Below are positions 1 through 7,486 of a DNA stretch of 64,000 bases, one piece after another. The position numbers were made by a program, and so were the translations under genes. This DNA is from Ruegeria sp. HKCCA6707. GTDB lineage: Bacteria > Pseudomonadota > Alphaproteobacteria > Rhodobacterales > Rhodobacteraceae. Numbering within the stretch: position 1 is the stretch's first letter; every line of letters starts with the position of its first letter. Location of the stretch: assembly GCF_013033515.1 (NCBI RefSeq), contig NZ_WQEG01000002.1, forward strand, positions 372,001-436,000, given 5' to 3'. The notes beneath the pieces were generated by a model. That model was not told the origin of the DNA. It saw only the letters and a list, made by a program, of their open reading frames with translations, and did no database searches.

Positions 1-1
1 G

Positions 2-40
2 GAAGCGCCCGACCGGCAATACGCCCAGACCCATCTTTAA
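2..40 (+). CDS. possible 3' end of an upstream gene (partial)
   Basis: Frame 2 reads EAPDRQYAQTHL followed by TAA at 38-40, ending just before the ribosome binding site of the next gene. This could be the C-terminus of a gene that starts outside the window, in the same direction as the GST-like gene. Twelve codons are too few to identify it or to prove that it is coding. Confidence 0.3.
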   Translation, partial: EAPDRQYAQTHL

Positions 41-51
41 GGAGACCTCTG

Positions 52-666
52 ATGCAGCTTTATTACGCCCCGCGCACGATCTCGGTTGCCGTTGCGATTG
101 CCCTAGAAGAGGCCGGGCTGGACTATGAAGCGGTCAAGCTGGATTTTGCCGGTGGCGAGCAGATGAAGCCCGCCTATTTGCAGATCAATCCCAAGGGCCG
201 CGTGCCTGCCCTGGCGGTTGATGGTGGCATCCTGACCGAGACCGGCGCGTTGCTGGAATATGTCGCGGCCAAAGCACCGCAAGCCGGTCTGGTACCAACA
301 GACCCTGTGTTGGCTGGCCGTATGCGTGAGGTGATGTTCTATCTGGCGTCGACCATGCATGTGAACCATGCGCATAAGATGCGTGGGCATCGCTGGGCGG
401 ATAAAGAGACAAGCTGGGAAGACATGGCTGCAAAAGTGGCCGAAACGATGACAGCGTCCTGCGACTATGTCTGCGCAAACGGTCTGCGCGGGCCGTTTGT
501 TTTGGGTGAGGCGTTCTCATTGGCCGACGCTTACCTCTATGTGGTGTGCAGCTGGCTGGAAGGCGACGGGGTCGATGTCTCGGCCTTTCCCAAAATCGTC
601 GCGTTCCGCGAGGCGATGGAGGCGCGCCCGTCTGTTCAAGCCGTGCGCGCGGCTGGAATGCTCTGA
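52..666 (+). CDS. glutathione S-transferase family protein
   Basis: 204 residues, typical of a soluble cytosolic GST. The N-terminal thioredoxin-like domain (about residues 1-78) opens MQLYYAPRTISVAVAIALEE and carries the cis-proline region KGRVPALAVDGG, followed by the glutathione-contacting LTETGALLEYV. The helical C-terminal domain (about 85-200) has the conserved GPFVLGEAFSLADAYLY motif. An AAGGAG Shine-Dalgarno lies about 7 bases before the ATG. It sits 15 bases upstream of the saccharopine dehydrogenase pair, so co-transcription is likely. The substrate is unknown; the link to lysine catabolism is positional only. Confidence 0.9.
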   Translation: MQLYYAPRTISVAVAIALEEAGLDYEAVKLDFAGGEQMKPAYLQINPKGRVPALAVDGGILTETGALLEYVAAKAPQAGLVPTDPVLAGRMREVMFYLASTMHVNHAHKMRGHRWADKETSWEDMAAKVAETMTASCDYVCANGLRGPFVLGEAFSLADAYLYVVCSWLEGDGVDVSAFPKIVAFREAMEARPSVQAVRAAGML

Positions 667-681
667 ACAAAAGGAAACGCG

Positions 682-1737
682 ATGACACATCTCTGGGTCC
701 GGGCAGAACAGCGCCCGAACGAGGAACGGGTCGGGCTGACCCCTGACGGGGCCGCAGCGCTGATCGCAGCGGGTATTCGCGTGACCGTCGAAGAAAGCCA
801 TGTCCGCGCCATTCCCATCGAAGGTTATAAACAGGCGGGTTGTGACATCGCGCCGGAAAATACCTGGCCGCAAGCGCCAACCGACGCGATCATTTCTGGC
901 CTGAAGGAACTGCCCGAGGACGGCTCTCCCCTACCCCACCGCCATATCATGTTCGGCCATGCCTATAAGGGCCAGCATTCCGGCCGCGCCTTGCTGCAAC
1001 GGTTCAAGGCCGGGGGAGGTACGCTTTATGACCTTGAATATCTGGTGGACGAGGATGGACGGCGTGTTGCGGCCTTTGGGTACTGGGCTGGCTATGCCGG
1101 GGCCGCCGTAACTTTGAAAACATGGGCTGCGCAGCAACGCGGGCAGGAATGCCCGCCCGTGGGCGTCTATGCAGACAAAGACAGGTTGAACGCCGAGCTT
1201 CTGGCCGAGCTGGACGCAACGGGTGCGGCCCGACCCAGCGCCATTGTCATCGGTGCCTTGGGGCGCGTCGGAACCGGGGCCTCTGACCTGTGCGAAGCCA
1301 TGGGTGTCACCGTCACCAAATGGGATATGGCCGAAACCGCCAGTGGCGGACCGTTCCCCGAAATCCTGCACCACGATCTGTTCCTGAATTGCATCTTTGC
1401 GCGCCCCGGCACACCGGTCTTTGTCCCACGTGATGCTTTGACAGCCGAGCGCAAACTGACTGCGATCGGTGATGTCGCCTGTGACCCGGACAGTGACTAT
1501 AACCCGGTGCCGGTCTATGACCGGGCTACGACTTGGGACGCACCGGCGTTGCGTGTGGCCACAAACCCTGTGATGGACGTCATGGCGATCGACAACCTTC
1601 CGTCGATGCTGCCGGTTGAAAGTTCACAAGACTACGCGGCGCAACTGCTGCCCTCGCTGCTGACTCTGGCCGATCTGGACAAGGGCGTCTGGGGCCGGGC
1701 AGAAGCAACCTACAAAACGCATATGAGAGGGATCTGA
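682..1737 (+). CDS. saccharopine dehydrogenase, lysine-forming type (LYS1-like)
   Basis: 351 residues resembling the NAD-dependent, L-lysine-forming saccharopine dehydrogenase. In bacteria the enzyme probably acts in lysine degradation, converting lysine and 2-oxoglutarate to saccharopine. The N-terminal alanine dehydrogenase/PNT-like half contains VRAEQRPNEERVGLTP and the catalytic-type lysine and histidine contexts SGLKEL and MFGHAYKGQ. The Rossmann half contains IVIGALGRVGTGA (about residues 185-205). The stop is 3 bases before the next start, so the two dehydrogenases are almost certainly one transcription unit. Reaction direction is inferred from family and context. Confidence 0.9.
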   Translation: MTHLWVRAEQRPNEERVGLTPDGAAALIAAGIRVTVEESHVRAIPIEGYKQAGCDIAPENTWPQAPTDAIISGLKELPEDGSPLPHRHIMFGHAYKGQHSGRALLQRFKAGGGTLYDLEYLVDEDGRRVAAFGYWAGYAGAAVTLKTWAAQQRGQECPPVGVYADKDRLNAELLAELDATGAARPSAIVIGALGRVGTGASDLCEAMGVTVTKWDMAETASGGPFPEILHHDLFLNCIFARPGTPVFVPRDALTAERKLTAIGDVACDPDSDYNPVPVYDRATTWDAPALRVATNPVMDVMAIDNLPSMLPVESSQDYAAQLLPSLLTLADLDKGVWGRAEATYKTHMRGI

Positions 1738-1740
1738 GCA

Positions 1741-2883
1741 ATGACGATTCACTGGTGTGGCACCGGCCTGTCGGCCATCCCCGGCTTGCGCCGCCTGATC
1801 GAAGGTGGGCACAAAGTCACCGTCTGGAACCGGACCATCAAAAAGGCCAAGGCCGAGATCGGCGATCTGACGGACGATATCCACGCCTTTGACATCGAGG
1901 CTTTGGGCAACGTGCTGGAGCCCGGCGATGTGATTGTGTCCATGCTGCCCGGTGACTGGCATGTACCACTGGCCGAGCTGGCGATCTCGAAACAGGCCAA
2001 TTTTGTCTCGTCGTCTTACATCGCACCCGAAATGCGCGCGTTGGACGACAAGGCGCGCGAAGCCGGAGTGGCGCTGGTCAACGAGGTAGGTCTGGACCCG
2101 GGCATCGATCACCTCATGGCCCATGCGCTGGTTTCCGACTATCGCGCCTCGGACGCGTTTGATGCGCAAAACCACCTGAGCTTCATTTCCTATTGCGGCG
2201 GTGTTCCCAAGATCCCCAATCCGTTTCGGTACAAATTCAGCTGGTCGCCGCTTGGGGTGCTCAAGGCCCTGCGGTCTCCGTCGAAATCCATCCGCGATTA
2301 CGCGCCGCTGGAGGTTGCCCGTCCCTGGGACGCGATCACCAGCTATATCGCGCCGCTGCCCACACCTGAAAGCTTTGAGGTCTATCCAAACCGGGACTCG
2401 ATCCCGTTCATGGCCGAATACCAGTTTGAAGACCATTGGCCGGTCAAGGAATTCGTGCGCGGCACGTTGCGCCTGAACGGATGGGCGGATGCCTGGTCGG
2501 ATGTGTTTGCCGAGATCGAAACCCTTTCGGGGCCCGAAGGCGATGCACGTTTGAAAGAGATGTCCGATCAGTTCTGGGCCGAAAACGCCTATGACGAGGG
2601 TGAACCCGACCGCGTGGTTCTGTGTGTGGGCCTGAAGGCCGAAAAAGACGGTGTGCCGGTCTGGCACAAAACCTATGTCATGGATGCATGGGGCGACGCA
2701 CGCGGCACGGCCATGGCGCGTCTTGTGTCGGTTCCTGTGTCATTGGCGGTCGAGGCCGTACAGAACCGCGCCATTCCCGCCGGTGTTCACGCAGCCCCCA
2801 GCGATCCGAAACTGGTGCAGGACTGGATGGCCCAAATCGACATTCTGGCGCAGCATTTGCAGGTGGTGGATCACGCGAAATAA
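1741..2883 (+). CDS. saccharopine dehydrogenase, glutamate-forming/reductase type (LYS9-like)
   Basis: 380 residues. The N-terminus (MTIHWCGTGLSAIPGLRRLI) is a degenerate dinucleotide-binding fold, followed by the saccharopine dehydrogenase C-terminal domain with NEVGLDPGIDHLMAH (about residues 117-131) and ISYCGGVPKIPNPFRYKFS (about 149-167). It would cleave saccharopine to glutamate and aminoadipate semialdehyde. With its upstream neighbour it forms a split version of the bifunctional AASS enzyme. No semialdehyde dehydrogenase is adjacent in the window. Confidence 0.88.
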   Translation: MTIHWCGTGLSAIPGLRRLIEGGHKVTVWNRTIKKAKAEIGDLTDDIHAFDIEALGNVLEPGDVIVSMLPGDWHVPLAELAISKQANFVSSSYIAPEMRALDDKAREAGVALVNEVGLDPGIDHLMAHALVSDYRASDAFDAQNHLSFISYCGGVPKIPNPFRYKFSWSPLGVLKALRSPSKSIRDYAPLEVARPWDAITSYIAPLPTPESFEVYPNRDSIPFMAEYQFEDHWPVKEFVRGTLRLNGWADAWSDVFAEIETLSGPEGDARLKEMSDQFWAENAYDEGEPDRVVLCVGLKAEKDGVPVWHKTYVMDAWGDARGTAMARLVSVPVSLAVEAVQNRAIPAGVHAAPSDPKLVQDWMAQIDILAQHLQVVDHAK

Positions 2884-2903
2884 CTTGCGATCATTGCCGT
2901 GAA

Positions 2904-4016
2904 TTATTTCTGAAGCCCTACGGAACGCGCCAGTCTTGCCTGAGCAATATCAATCAGGTTTTGGCGTACAATAGAGCCGAACAGAACTGTGTTAGCATGC
3001 TCTCGTTCAGCTTCGTCTATAATACCCAACGGGAAAACAAACTGACCATCGTTAACACAGTCAAACATCTTGCTATGTACAATATGCTTTTCAGCGACTT
3101 CGGTCGAGACAGCCTGTTGCATCATGGAGGTGGCAGAGCCCAAATACACGACCTGCATAATAGACTGAAAAGACCGCTTTTCAGGGTCTGAAAAACCGTG
3201 AAGCGGCTTGGCGCCCGAAATGTAATCTATGACAACGGGATTTTCAGAAAGTTTGGGATATAGTTTCAACCATTGTGCCCCTGCAACCTTACAGCTAAGC
3301 GTCTCATAACCCGCACGATCCTCGGGAAACAATGCTGGGCAATCAGAGCCTGCAAGAATGCATGCCTCAAAGAGTTTGCGTCGTGCGTAGGAACTGTCAA
3401 GTTCAGTTCTTATAGCCTCAGCAAATGCCAGCGCAGCACGATGATGATCTTTTTGATATAAATGAATGCGACCTATCCTGTTCCAGGCCCAGACACCTGC
3501 GTCGCGGTGTTCGATGGCGTCTTCTAGGAACGGTAAGATCTCATCATGACGGTTTATTCTGCTCAGCAGTTTGACCTTCGTCTGCAAACTCCAGGCGTCA
3601 TTTGGCTGTAACTCTAGCGCGCGATCAACAGCCACCATTGCTTCAGCGTAGTCTTCTGTTTTTACAAGGACAAATGCCTTCCACCCCCAAGGTATATAGC
3701 TGTTCGGAGTTTCTCGGATCGCAAGCTCAGCTTCGGCACGCGCGGAGTCCCAGTCTTTCAACTGCATGAAAGCCCGCAATTTGTGACGATGAATCAATGA
3801 CCGTGTTGTCGGGAAAACCGCGCTCCATTTCAATAAAGTGTCACACGCAGCAACAGCATCCTGCGGGTGGCTGTCGATTAAATTGCATGTCCTGACAATC
3901 TCGCGGTGTTTATCACCAAATTGCAAAACCGCGCCTGACGCAGCGATCAGAATGGACGCAATGATGAGCGTGAACGACGACACCCGAAATTTACCAAGCA
4001 AGCTTTTTATCTGCAT
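2904..4016 (-). CDS. membrane-anchored TPR-repeat protein, unknown function
   Basis: 370 residues. One hydrophobic segment (about 15-33, SFTLIIASILIAASGAVLQF) acts as signal anchor. It is followed by TPR-like helical repeats (about 60-220), for example WGWKAFVLVKTEDYAEAMVA and WNRIGRIHLYQKDHHRAALA. The last 140 residues show no motif I recognise. The gene is visibly AT-richer than its neighbours and has no clear Shine-Dalgarno before its ATG. It ends 20 bases from the convergent LYS9-like gene. The composition suggests acquisition by transfer or weak expression. Confidence 0.75.
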   Translation of the reverse strand: MQIKSLLGKFRVSSFTLIIASILIAASGAVLQFGDKHREIVRTCNLIDSHPQDAVAACDTLLKWSAVFPTTRSLIHRHKLRAFMQLKDWDSARAEAELAIRETPNSYIPWGWKAFVLVKTEDYAEAMVAVDRALELQPNDAWSLQTKVKLLSRINRHDEILPFLEDAIEHRDAGVWAWNRIGRIHLYQKDHHRAALAFAEAIRTELDSSYARRKLFEACILAGSDCPALFPEDRAGYETLSCKVAGAQWLKLYPKLSENPVVIDYISGAKPLHGFSDPEKRSFQSIMQVVYLGSATSMMQQAVSTEVAEKHIVHSKMFDCVNDGQFVFPLGIIDEAEREHANTVLFGSIVRQNLIDIAQARLARSVGLQK

Positions 4017-4136
4017 TCAAACAGCTATGAATTGAGTTCTTCGCCATCAACTCGGGGCGATACAATGCACATATTTGAACTTCGCAAGGTGTCGAAATTA
4101 AGACCTAGGATCTGACGCGGATCGATTTTTGAAGAA

Positions 4137-4170
4137 AAAAGGCCAGCTCCGAGGGTCAGAGTGGCCTTTT
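4137..4170 (-). terminator. Rho-independent terminator for the DUF1127 genes
   Basis: Read on the minus strand, AAAAGGCCA and TGGCCTTTT form a 9-bp stem around a 16-base loop, followed by a run of six T. It lies about 36 bases downstream of the first-listed DUF1127 stop codon. The plus-strand T run is shorter, so it mainly serves the minus strand. Confidence 0.75.
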
Positions 4171-4205
4171 GGTTAATCGATCTGTCACTTTGGTGTTCCT
4201 TGCCG

Positions 4206-4406
4206 TCAGATGTAGCGGTTGATCGTTTCCTCTACATCGCTTCGATTGATCCCCAACTCAGCCAGTTGGTGGTCCGTTAATCCGTTCAACTGTTGTGCGG
4301 CGACGACGATGTCAGCTCGGACGGCTTGAATGCGCATCGCGCGGTCGAACAAGAGCAACGTACTTGCAGGCGGGTAGGATTGGGTATTGGGGTCTAGGTC
4401 GAACAT
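4206..4406 (-). CDS. DUF1127 domain small protein
   Basis: 66 residues from the ATG at 4406, chosen because AAAAGGAAC precedes it; a longer reading frame upstream lacks a ribosome site. The C-terminal half (about residues 32-63) has the DUF1127 pattern LNGLTDHQLAELGINRSDVE. DUF1127 proteins are small, basic or amphipathic proteins; some in Rhodobacter bind RNA and affect small-RNA maturation, but this member's role is unknown. It is the second of two tandem paralogues and is followed by a terminator. Confidence 0.8.
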   Translation of the reverse strand: MFDLDPNTQSYPPASTLLLFDRAMRIQAVRADIVVAAQQLNGLTDHQLAELGINRSDVEETINRYI

Positions 4407-4455
4407 ATCTGTTCCTTTTTGACTCGTTACATCTGAAACTTTGGCGAAGTTGGCT

Positions 4456-4683
4456 TCACCGTTTGAGCGATGCTGGGTCGTAAACGGAGTCGTAGGCCCG
4501 TTGCGCAATCTGATCCCGAGGGACACCGATATCGTTCAACTGCTGATCCGAGAGGTTGCTCAGCTCTCTCTCAGTCTTGGCGACCAATCGACGGCGATAC
4601 TGCGCAACCTTTGCTTCAGCGTAGTCCGAGAACAGCCCGTCGAAAATCCCGCGCTGCGGGGTGAGTATTCCTGCATTTTGCAT
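4456..4683 (-). CDS. DUF1127 domain small protein
   Basis: 75 residues with a strong GGAGGA ribosome site 7 bases before the ATG. Its C-terminal half, LSNLSDQQLNDIGVPRDQIA, aligns with the same segment of the downstream 66-residue paralogue, so the pair probably arose by duplication. A 49-base gap separates the two and both read toward the terminator at 4137-4170, indicating one short transcript. An upstream CATTAA-N6-TTAATG dyad at 4764-4781 is a possible operator. Confidence 0.82.
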   Translation of the reverse strand: MQNAGILTPQRGIFDGLFSDYAEAKVAQYRRRLVAKTERELSNLSDQQLNDIGVPRDQIAQRAYDSVYDPASLKR

Positions 4684-4763
4684 AATGCCTTCCTCCTGGT
4701 TTGAACTGTGTTTCCGTCACACTTCAAATAAAGGAGGCGGTTCTGAAGATCGCCAAAGCAGCG

Positions 4764-4781
4764 CATTAAGCTGCGTTAATG
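4764..4781. promoter_or_regulatory. inverted repeat upstream of DUF1127 operon
   Basis: CATTAA and TTAATG form perfect 6-bp arms around 6 bases, about 80 bases upstream of the first DUF1127 start and 34 bases beyond the end of the DUF3775 gene. The TTAA spacing is 6, not the 7 of a CtrA box. It may be an operator; the binding protein is unknown. Confidence 0.3.
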
Positions 4782-4814
4782 TTGATTGGTAGAGTTGGCC
4801 TTCGGCGAAACACA

Positions 4815-5132
4815 CTACATCAGATCGTTTTCCACGTCTTCAGCGGAAATGCCCAGCGCATCCAGCCCGTTTTCAAGGTGATCCGACATATGAGGTGTGC
4901 CGATCAGGTAGTCCGCGCAGGGGGTCGAGGCCTCGGACCTGGCGGTTGCGATGGCTTCGGCCAGATCATCAGTGTCAAAGCTTTCGCGCCCGATCCACAT
5001 GATCGCCACCAACTCGGCTTGTTCGTCCTCACCCATCCGGTCAATAAAGGCACGCAACTCACCTTCGGCACGATCCAACTCGCGCCCCATCATCGCAACT
5101 TGCGCCACTTTCCGTGCCGAGATTTCCAGCAT
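4815..5132 (-). CDS. DUF3775 domain protein
   Basis: 105 residues, acidic and without signal peptide. The DUF3775 core is visible as DEQAELVAIMWIGRESF (residues 36-52), followed by ADYLIGTPHMSDHLENGLDALG. An AAGGAG site lies 9 bases before the ATG. The family is common in alphaproteobacteria and has no assigned function. It follows the DUF1365 gene by 47 bases on the same strand and may share its transcript. Confidence 0.8.
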   Translation of the reverse strand: MLEISARKVAQVAMMGRELDRAEGELRAFIDRMGEDEQAELVAIMWIGRESFDTDDLAEAIATARSEASTPCADYLIGTPHMSDHLENGLDALGISAEDVENDLM

Positions 5133-5179
5133 CTGTCCAAACTCCTTGCGTTCGCGGTTCGGTCAGAACCCAATCATCA

Positions 5180-5980
5180 TCAGGCTGCCCCGTCTTTGAT
5201 CTTGCGCAATTCGGTGCCGTGACCTGAAACGGGGTGATCAGGAACCGGCGCGCTGCGGAACGGACGGAACCGGGCCTTTTTGACCCACAGTTTGATCGCC
5301 TGCCACAGGATCAGCATAAACGTCCGCCGCGCACCAAAAGGGCGACGCAGGAAAGACCAAAGGATCACACGGTTGGTCAACGGAGCGCGTTGCCCGGTCA
5401 ATGTGGCTATCAGACCTCCGTTCTCGCGCCCATAGTCGATCCACACTCCGACCCGCTGATCACTGTAGTCAAAGCGAAAGGTGTATTGCCCCTCGATTTC
5501 TTGAAACGGTGAGACATGCATCCGCTTGGTCGCAACAATTCGATCAGAAGGAGTGATCGGCGACAGGTCAGGCTTGATGCAGAGATAGCTGTGGCGGGTG
5601 CCGTAGGTATTTGTCACTTCGGCAACGACAGCAAACATGTGGTCATCGGCGTCGAAACAGAACCAGAAGCTTACCGGGTTGAACACATGGCCCAGCACAC
5701 GCGGTTGGGTCAAAAGCGTCAGTCTGTGGGGCTGAGCTAAGCCGTGCGCGTCAAAGCACTCGCGCACCCAAACCGCGCCCCGTCCCTTATGCGGCTCGCC
5801 ACCATGATCGCGATTGCGCCAATTGGTGACGTTGGCGCGGTTGATGGAAAACAAAGCGGGCGTGTCATTCTGCGCCTCGGGGTCGAACAGGATGTAGTCG
5901 ATGGAATAGCGAAACGCGTTGTCGATCGCACCCTTGCGGCCGTGATAGGTATGGCCGGCGATATGATCGATCTGCGTCAT
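5180..5980 (-). CDS. DUF1365 family protein
   Basis: 266 residues. The family signature is visible in the N-terminus (HTYHGRKGAIDNAFRYSIDY) and in LLTQPRVLGHVFNPVSFWFC. DUF1365 genes are usually found with flavin amine oxidases and cyclopropane/furan fatty-acid synthase genes, several under sigma-E/ChrR control in Rhodobacter. Here it is divergent from rpoE, with no fatty-acid synthase gene in the window. The only purine-rich stretch directly abuts the ATG (TAAGAACAGGA), so a leaderless or very short-leader transcript is possible. Enzymatic role unproven. Confidence 0.85.
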   Translation of the reverse strand: MTQIDHIAGHTYHGRKGAIDNAFRYSIDYILFDPEAQNDTPALFSINRANVTNWRNRDHGGEPHKGRGAVWVRECFDAHGLAQPHRLTLLTQPRVLGHVFNPVSFWFCFDADDHMFAVVAEVTNTYGTRHSYLCIKPDLSPITPSDRIVATKRMHVSPFQEIEGQYTFRFDYSDQRVGVWIDYGRENGGLIATLTGQRAPLTNRVILWSFLRRPFGARRTFMLILWQAIKLWVKKARFRPFRSAPVPDHPVSGHGTELRKIKDGAA

Positions 5981-6095
5981 TCCTGTTCTTATCCCATTCG
6001 GCCTGTAAAGCGCTCAAAAGCCTTATATTTCTTCGATCAAGGATGCTCTGCATTACGCAGTCTAAACAAAATTGGATCATTTTCGACGGTGAAAG

Positions 6096-6124
6096 TGATC
6101 CGGCTTGGGTCAGACAACGTAATG
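6096..6124 (+). promoter_or_regulatory. candidate sigma-E (RpoE/ChrR-type) autoregulatory promoter
   Basis: TGATCC at 6096-6101 and TAATG at 6120-6124 are separated by 18 bases. This resembles the TGATCC/TAAGA elements recognised by the Rhodobacter sigma-E of the ChrR system. Its position upstream of rpoE fits autoregulation and implies that translation starts downstream of about 6131. Confidence 0.5.
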
Positions 6125-6225
6125 TGGTTATGTTTACCGAGATCGACACCGTGACCTTGGACGATCCTGCGCCGCCCGTCGGCGTTTCGAAAACTGTGGT
6201 CACAAAACGCATCAAGGGCAAACAG

Positions 6226-6783
6226 GTGAACCGAACGGCTGACAGTTGCAACCCAGAACCAGAGTGGGTGGGCCATGTCAGGCGCATTCGGGACGGGCAG
6301 GATCAGGCGGCTTTTGCCGAGTTGTTCCAGCACTTCGCGCCGCGCATCAAGGCGTTCCTGATGAAATCAGGATCGGATGCCGCGCTGGCCGAGGAATGTG
6401 CGCAAGAGGTCATGGCGACCCTTTGGCACAAGGCGCACCTGTTTGATCCGTCTCGGGCAACCGTGGCCACTTGGGTGTTCACCATTGCCCGGAACAAGCG
6501 CATCGACGTCTTGCGCAAGCAACGCCGCCCCGAGCCCGAAGATCTGGGATGGGGGCCCGAGGCCGAGCCGGACCAGGACGATGTTATTGCGCTGCAACAG
6601 GAAACCGCGCAGCTGCGTGACGCGTTGACCGCGTTGCCTGAGGCGCAGAGACAACTGATCGAGAAAGCCTATTTTGGCGATCTGAGTCACCGCGAGATTG
6701 CCTCGCAAACCGGATTGCCGCTGGGCACGATCAAATCAAGGATACGGCTGGCACTGGATCGCCTGCGCCACGCAATGAACTGA
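6226..6783 (+). CDS. rpoE: ECF RNA polymerase sigma factor of the RpoE/ChrR type
   Basis: I chose the GTG at 6226 (185 residues) because AAGGG lies 7 bases upstream, the length matches the family, and a sigma-E-like promoter sits at 6096-6124; the frame stays open back to 6043. Region 2 is seen in FAELFQHFAPRIKAFLMKSG and LFDPSRATVATWVFTIARNK, region 4 in LSHREIASQTGLPLGTIKSR. This ECF class directs the response to singlet oxygen and related photooxidative stress. The anti-sigma gene starts 1 base after its stop, so the two are translationally linked. ATG at 6130 is the main alternative start. Confidence 0.9.
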   Translation: MNRTADSCNPEPEWVGHVRRIRDGQDQAAFAELFQHFAPRIKAFLMKSGSDAALAEECAQEVMATLWHKAHLFDPSRATVATWVFTIARNKRIDVLRKQRRPEPEDLGWGPEAEPDQDDVIALQQETAQLRDALTALPEAQRQLIEKAYFGDLSHREIASQTGLPLGTIKSRIRLALDRLRHAMN

Positions 6784-6784
6784 G

Positions 6785-7444
6785 ATGACGATGATGACGA
6801 AGGACATAAAACATCACCTGACAGATGACCTGCTGATGGCCTATGCCGCAGGCTCGCTGCCCGAGGCGTTCGACCTGATGGTCGCCACGCATATCTCATT
6901 GTGTGACCATTGCCGCGCCCGCGCGGAAAGCTTTGACGCGGTGGGCGGCTCGGTGCTGGAAGATCAGGCAGCTGATGTCACAATGGGTCAAGAGTCGCTG
7001 GCAGCGACCATGGCCATGATTGCGCAGGGTCAGCCGACCGCTAAGCCAAAGCGCTCTGATTGTTCCGTCTTACCGACACCGCTTCAGGATTATGTAGGCG
7101 GCGACGTGAATGCAATCCGGTGGAGACCGATTGGCATGGGTGTCAAACAAGCGATCCTGCCGACGACGCGGGATGCAACAGCGCGCCTGTTGTTTATCCC
7201 TGCGGGCACTGCGGTGCCGGACCACAGTCACAATGGCATCGAACTGACGATGGTGCTGCAAGGGGCCTTCTCGGACCAAGTCGACCACTTTGGCCGTGGC
7301 GATGTCGAGATTGCAGATGAACATCTGGAGCACACACCAGTCGCAGACATTTCAGAAGATTGCATCTGCCTGGCGGTCACCGACGCGCCACTGAAGTTCA
7401 GCAAGCTGATGCCACGTCTGTTCCAACCGTTCCTGCGGATCTGA
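6785..7444 (+). CDS. chrR: ChrR-type zinc anti-sigma factor with cupin domain
   Basis: 219 residues. The N-terminal zinc anti-sigma domain has H11, H36, C40 and C43 (HISLCDHC), offset by five from the ligands of Rhodobacter ChrR. The C-terminal cupin (about 115-205) keeps the metal-binding pattern HSHNGIELTMVLQGAF and a later His in DEHLEHTP. The N-terminal domain should sequester sigma-E, and the cupin is needed for release on singlet oxygen. It follows rpoE by one base. A start at one of the internal N-terminal Met codons is possible. Confidence 0.92.
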   Translation: MTMMTKDIKHHLTDDLLMAYAAGSLPEAFDLMVATHISLCDHCRARAESFDAVGGSVLEDQAADVTMGQESLAATMAMIAQGQPTAKPKRSDCSVLPTPLQDYVGGDVNAIRWRPIGMGVKQAILPTTRDATARLLFIPAGTAVPDHSHNGIELTMVLQGAFSDQVDHFGRGDVEIADEHLEHTPVADISEDCICLAVTDAPLKFSKLMPRLFQPFLRI

Positions 7445-7486
7445 GTCTGATCTATCTTCCGCAAGGCAAGGAACCCTAAAAGGAGT

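Noticed and set aside
1624..2667. 347-codon frame antisense to the saccharopine genes
   Set aside because: It overlaps two convincing genes and has no motif; a shadow frame.
4764..4781. CtrA binding site
   Set aside because: The two TTAA elements are separated by 6 bases, not the 7 required by the TTAA-N7-TTAA consensus.
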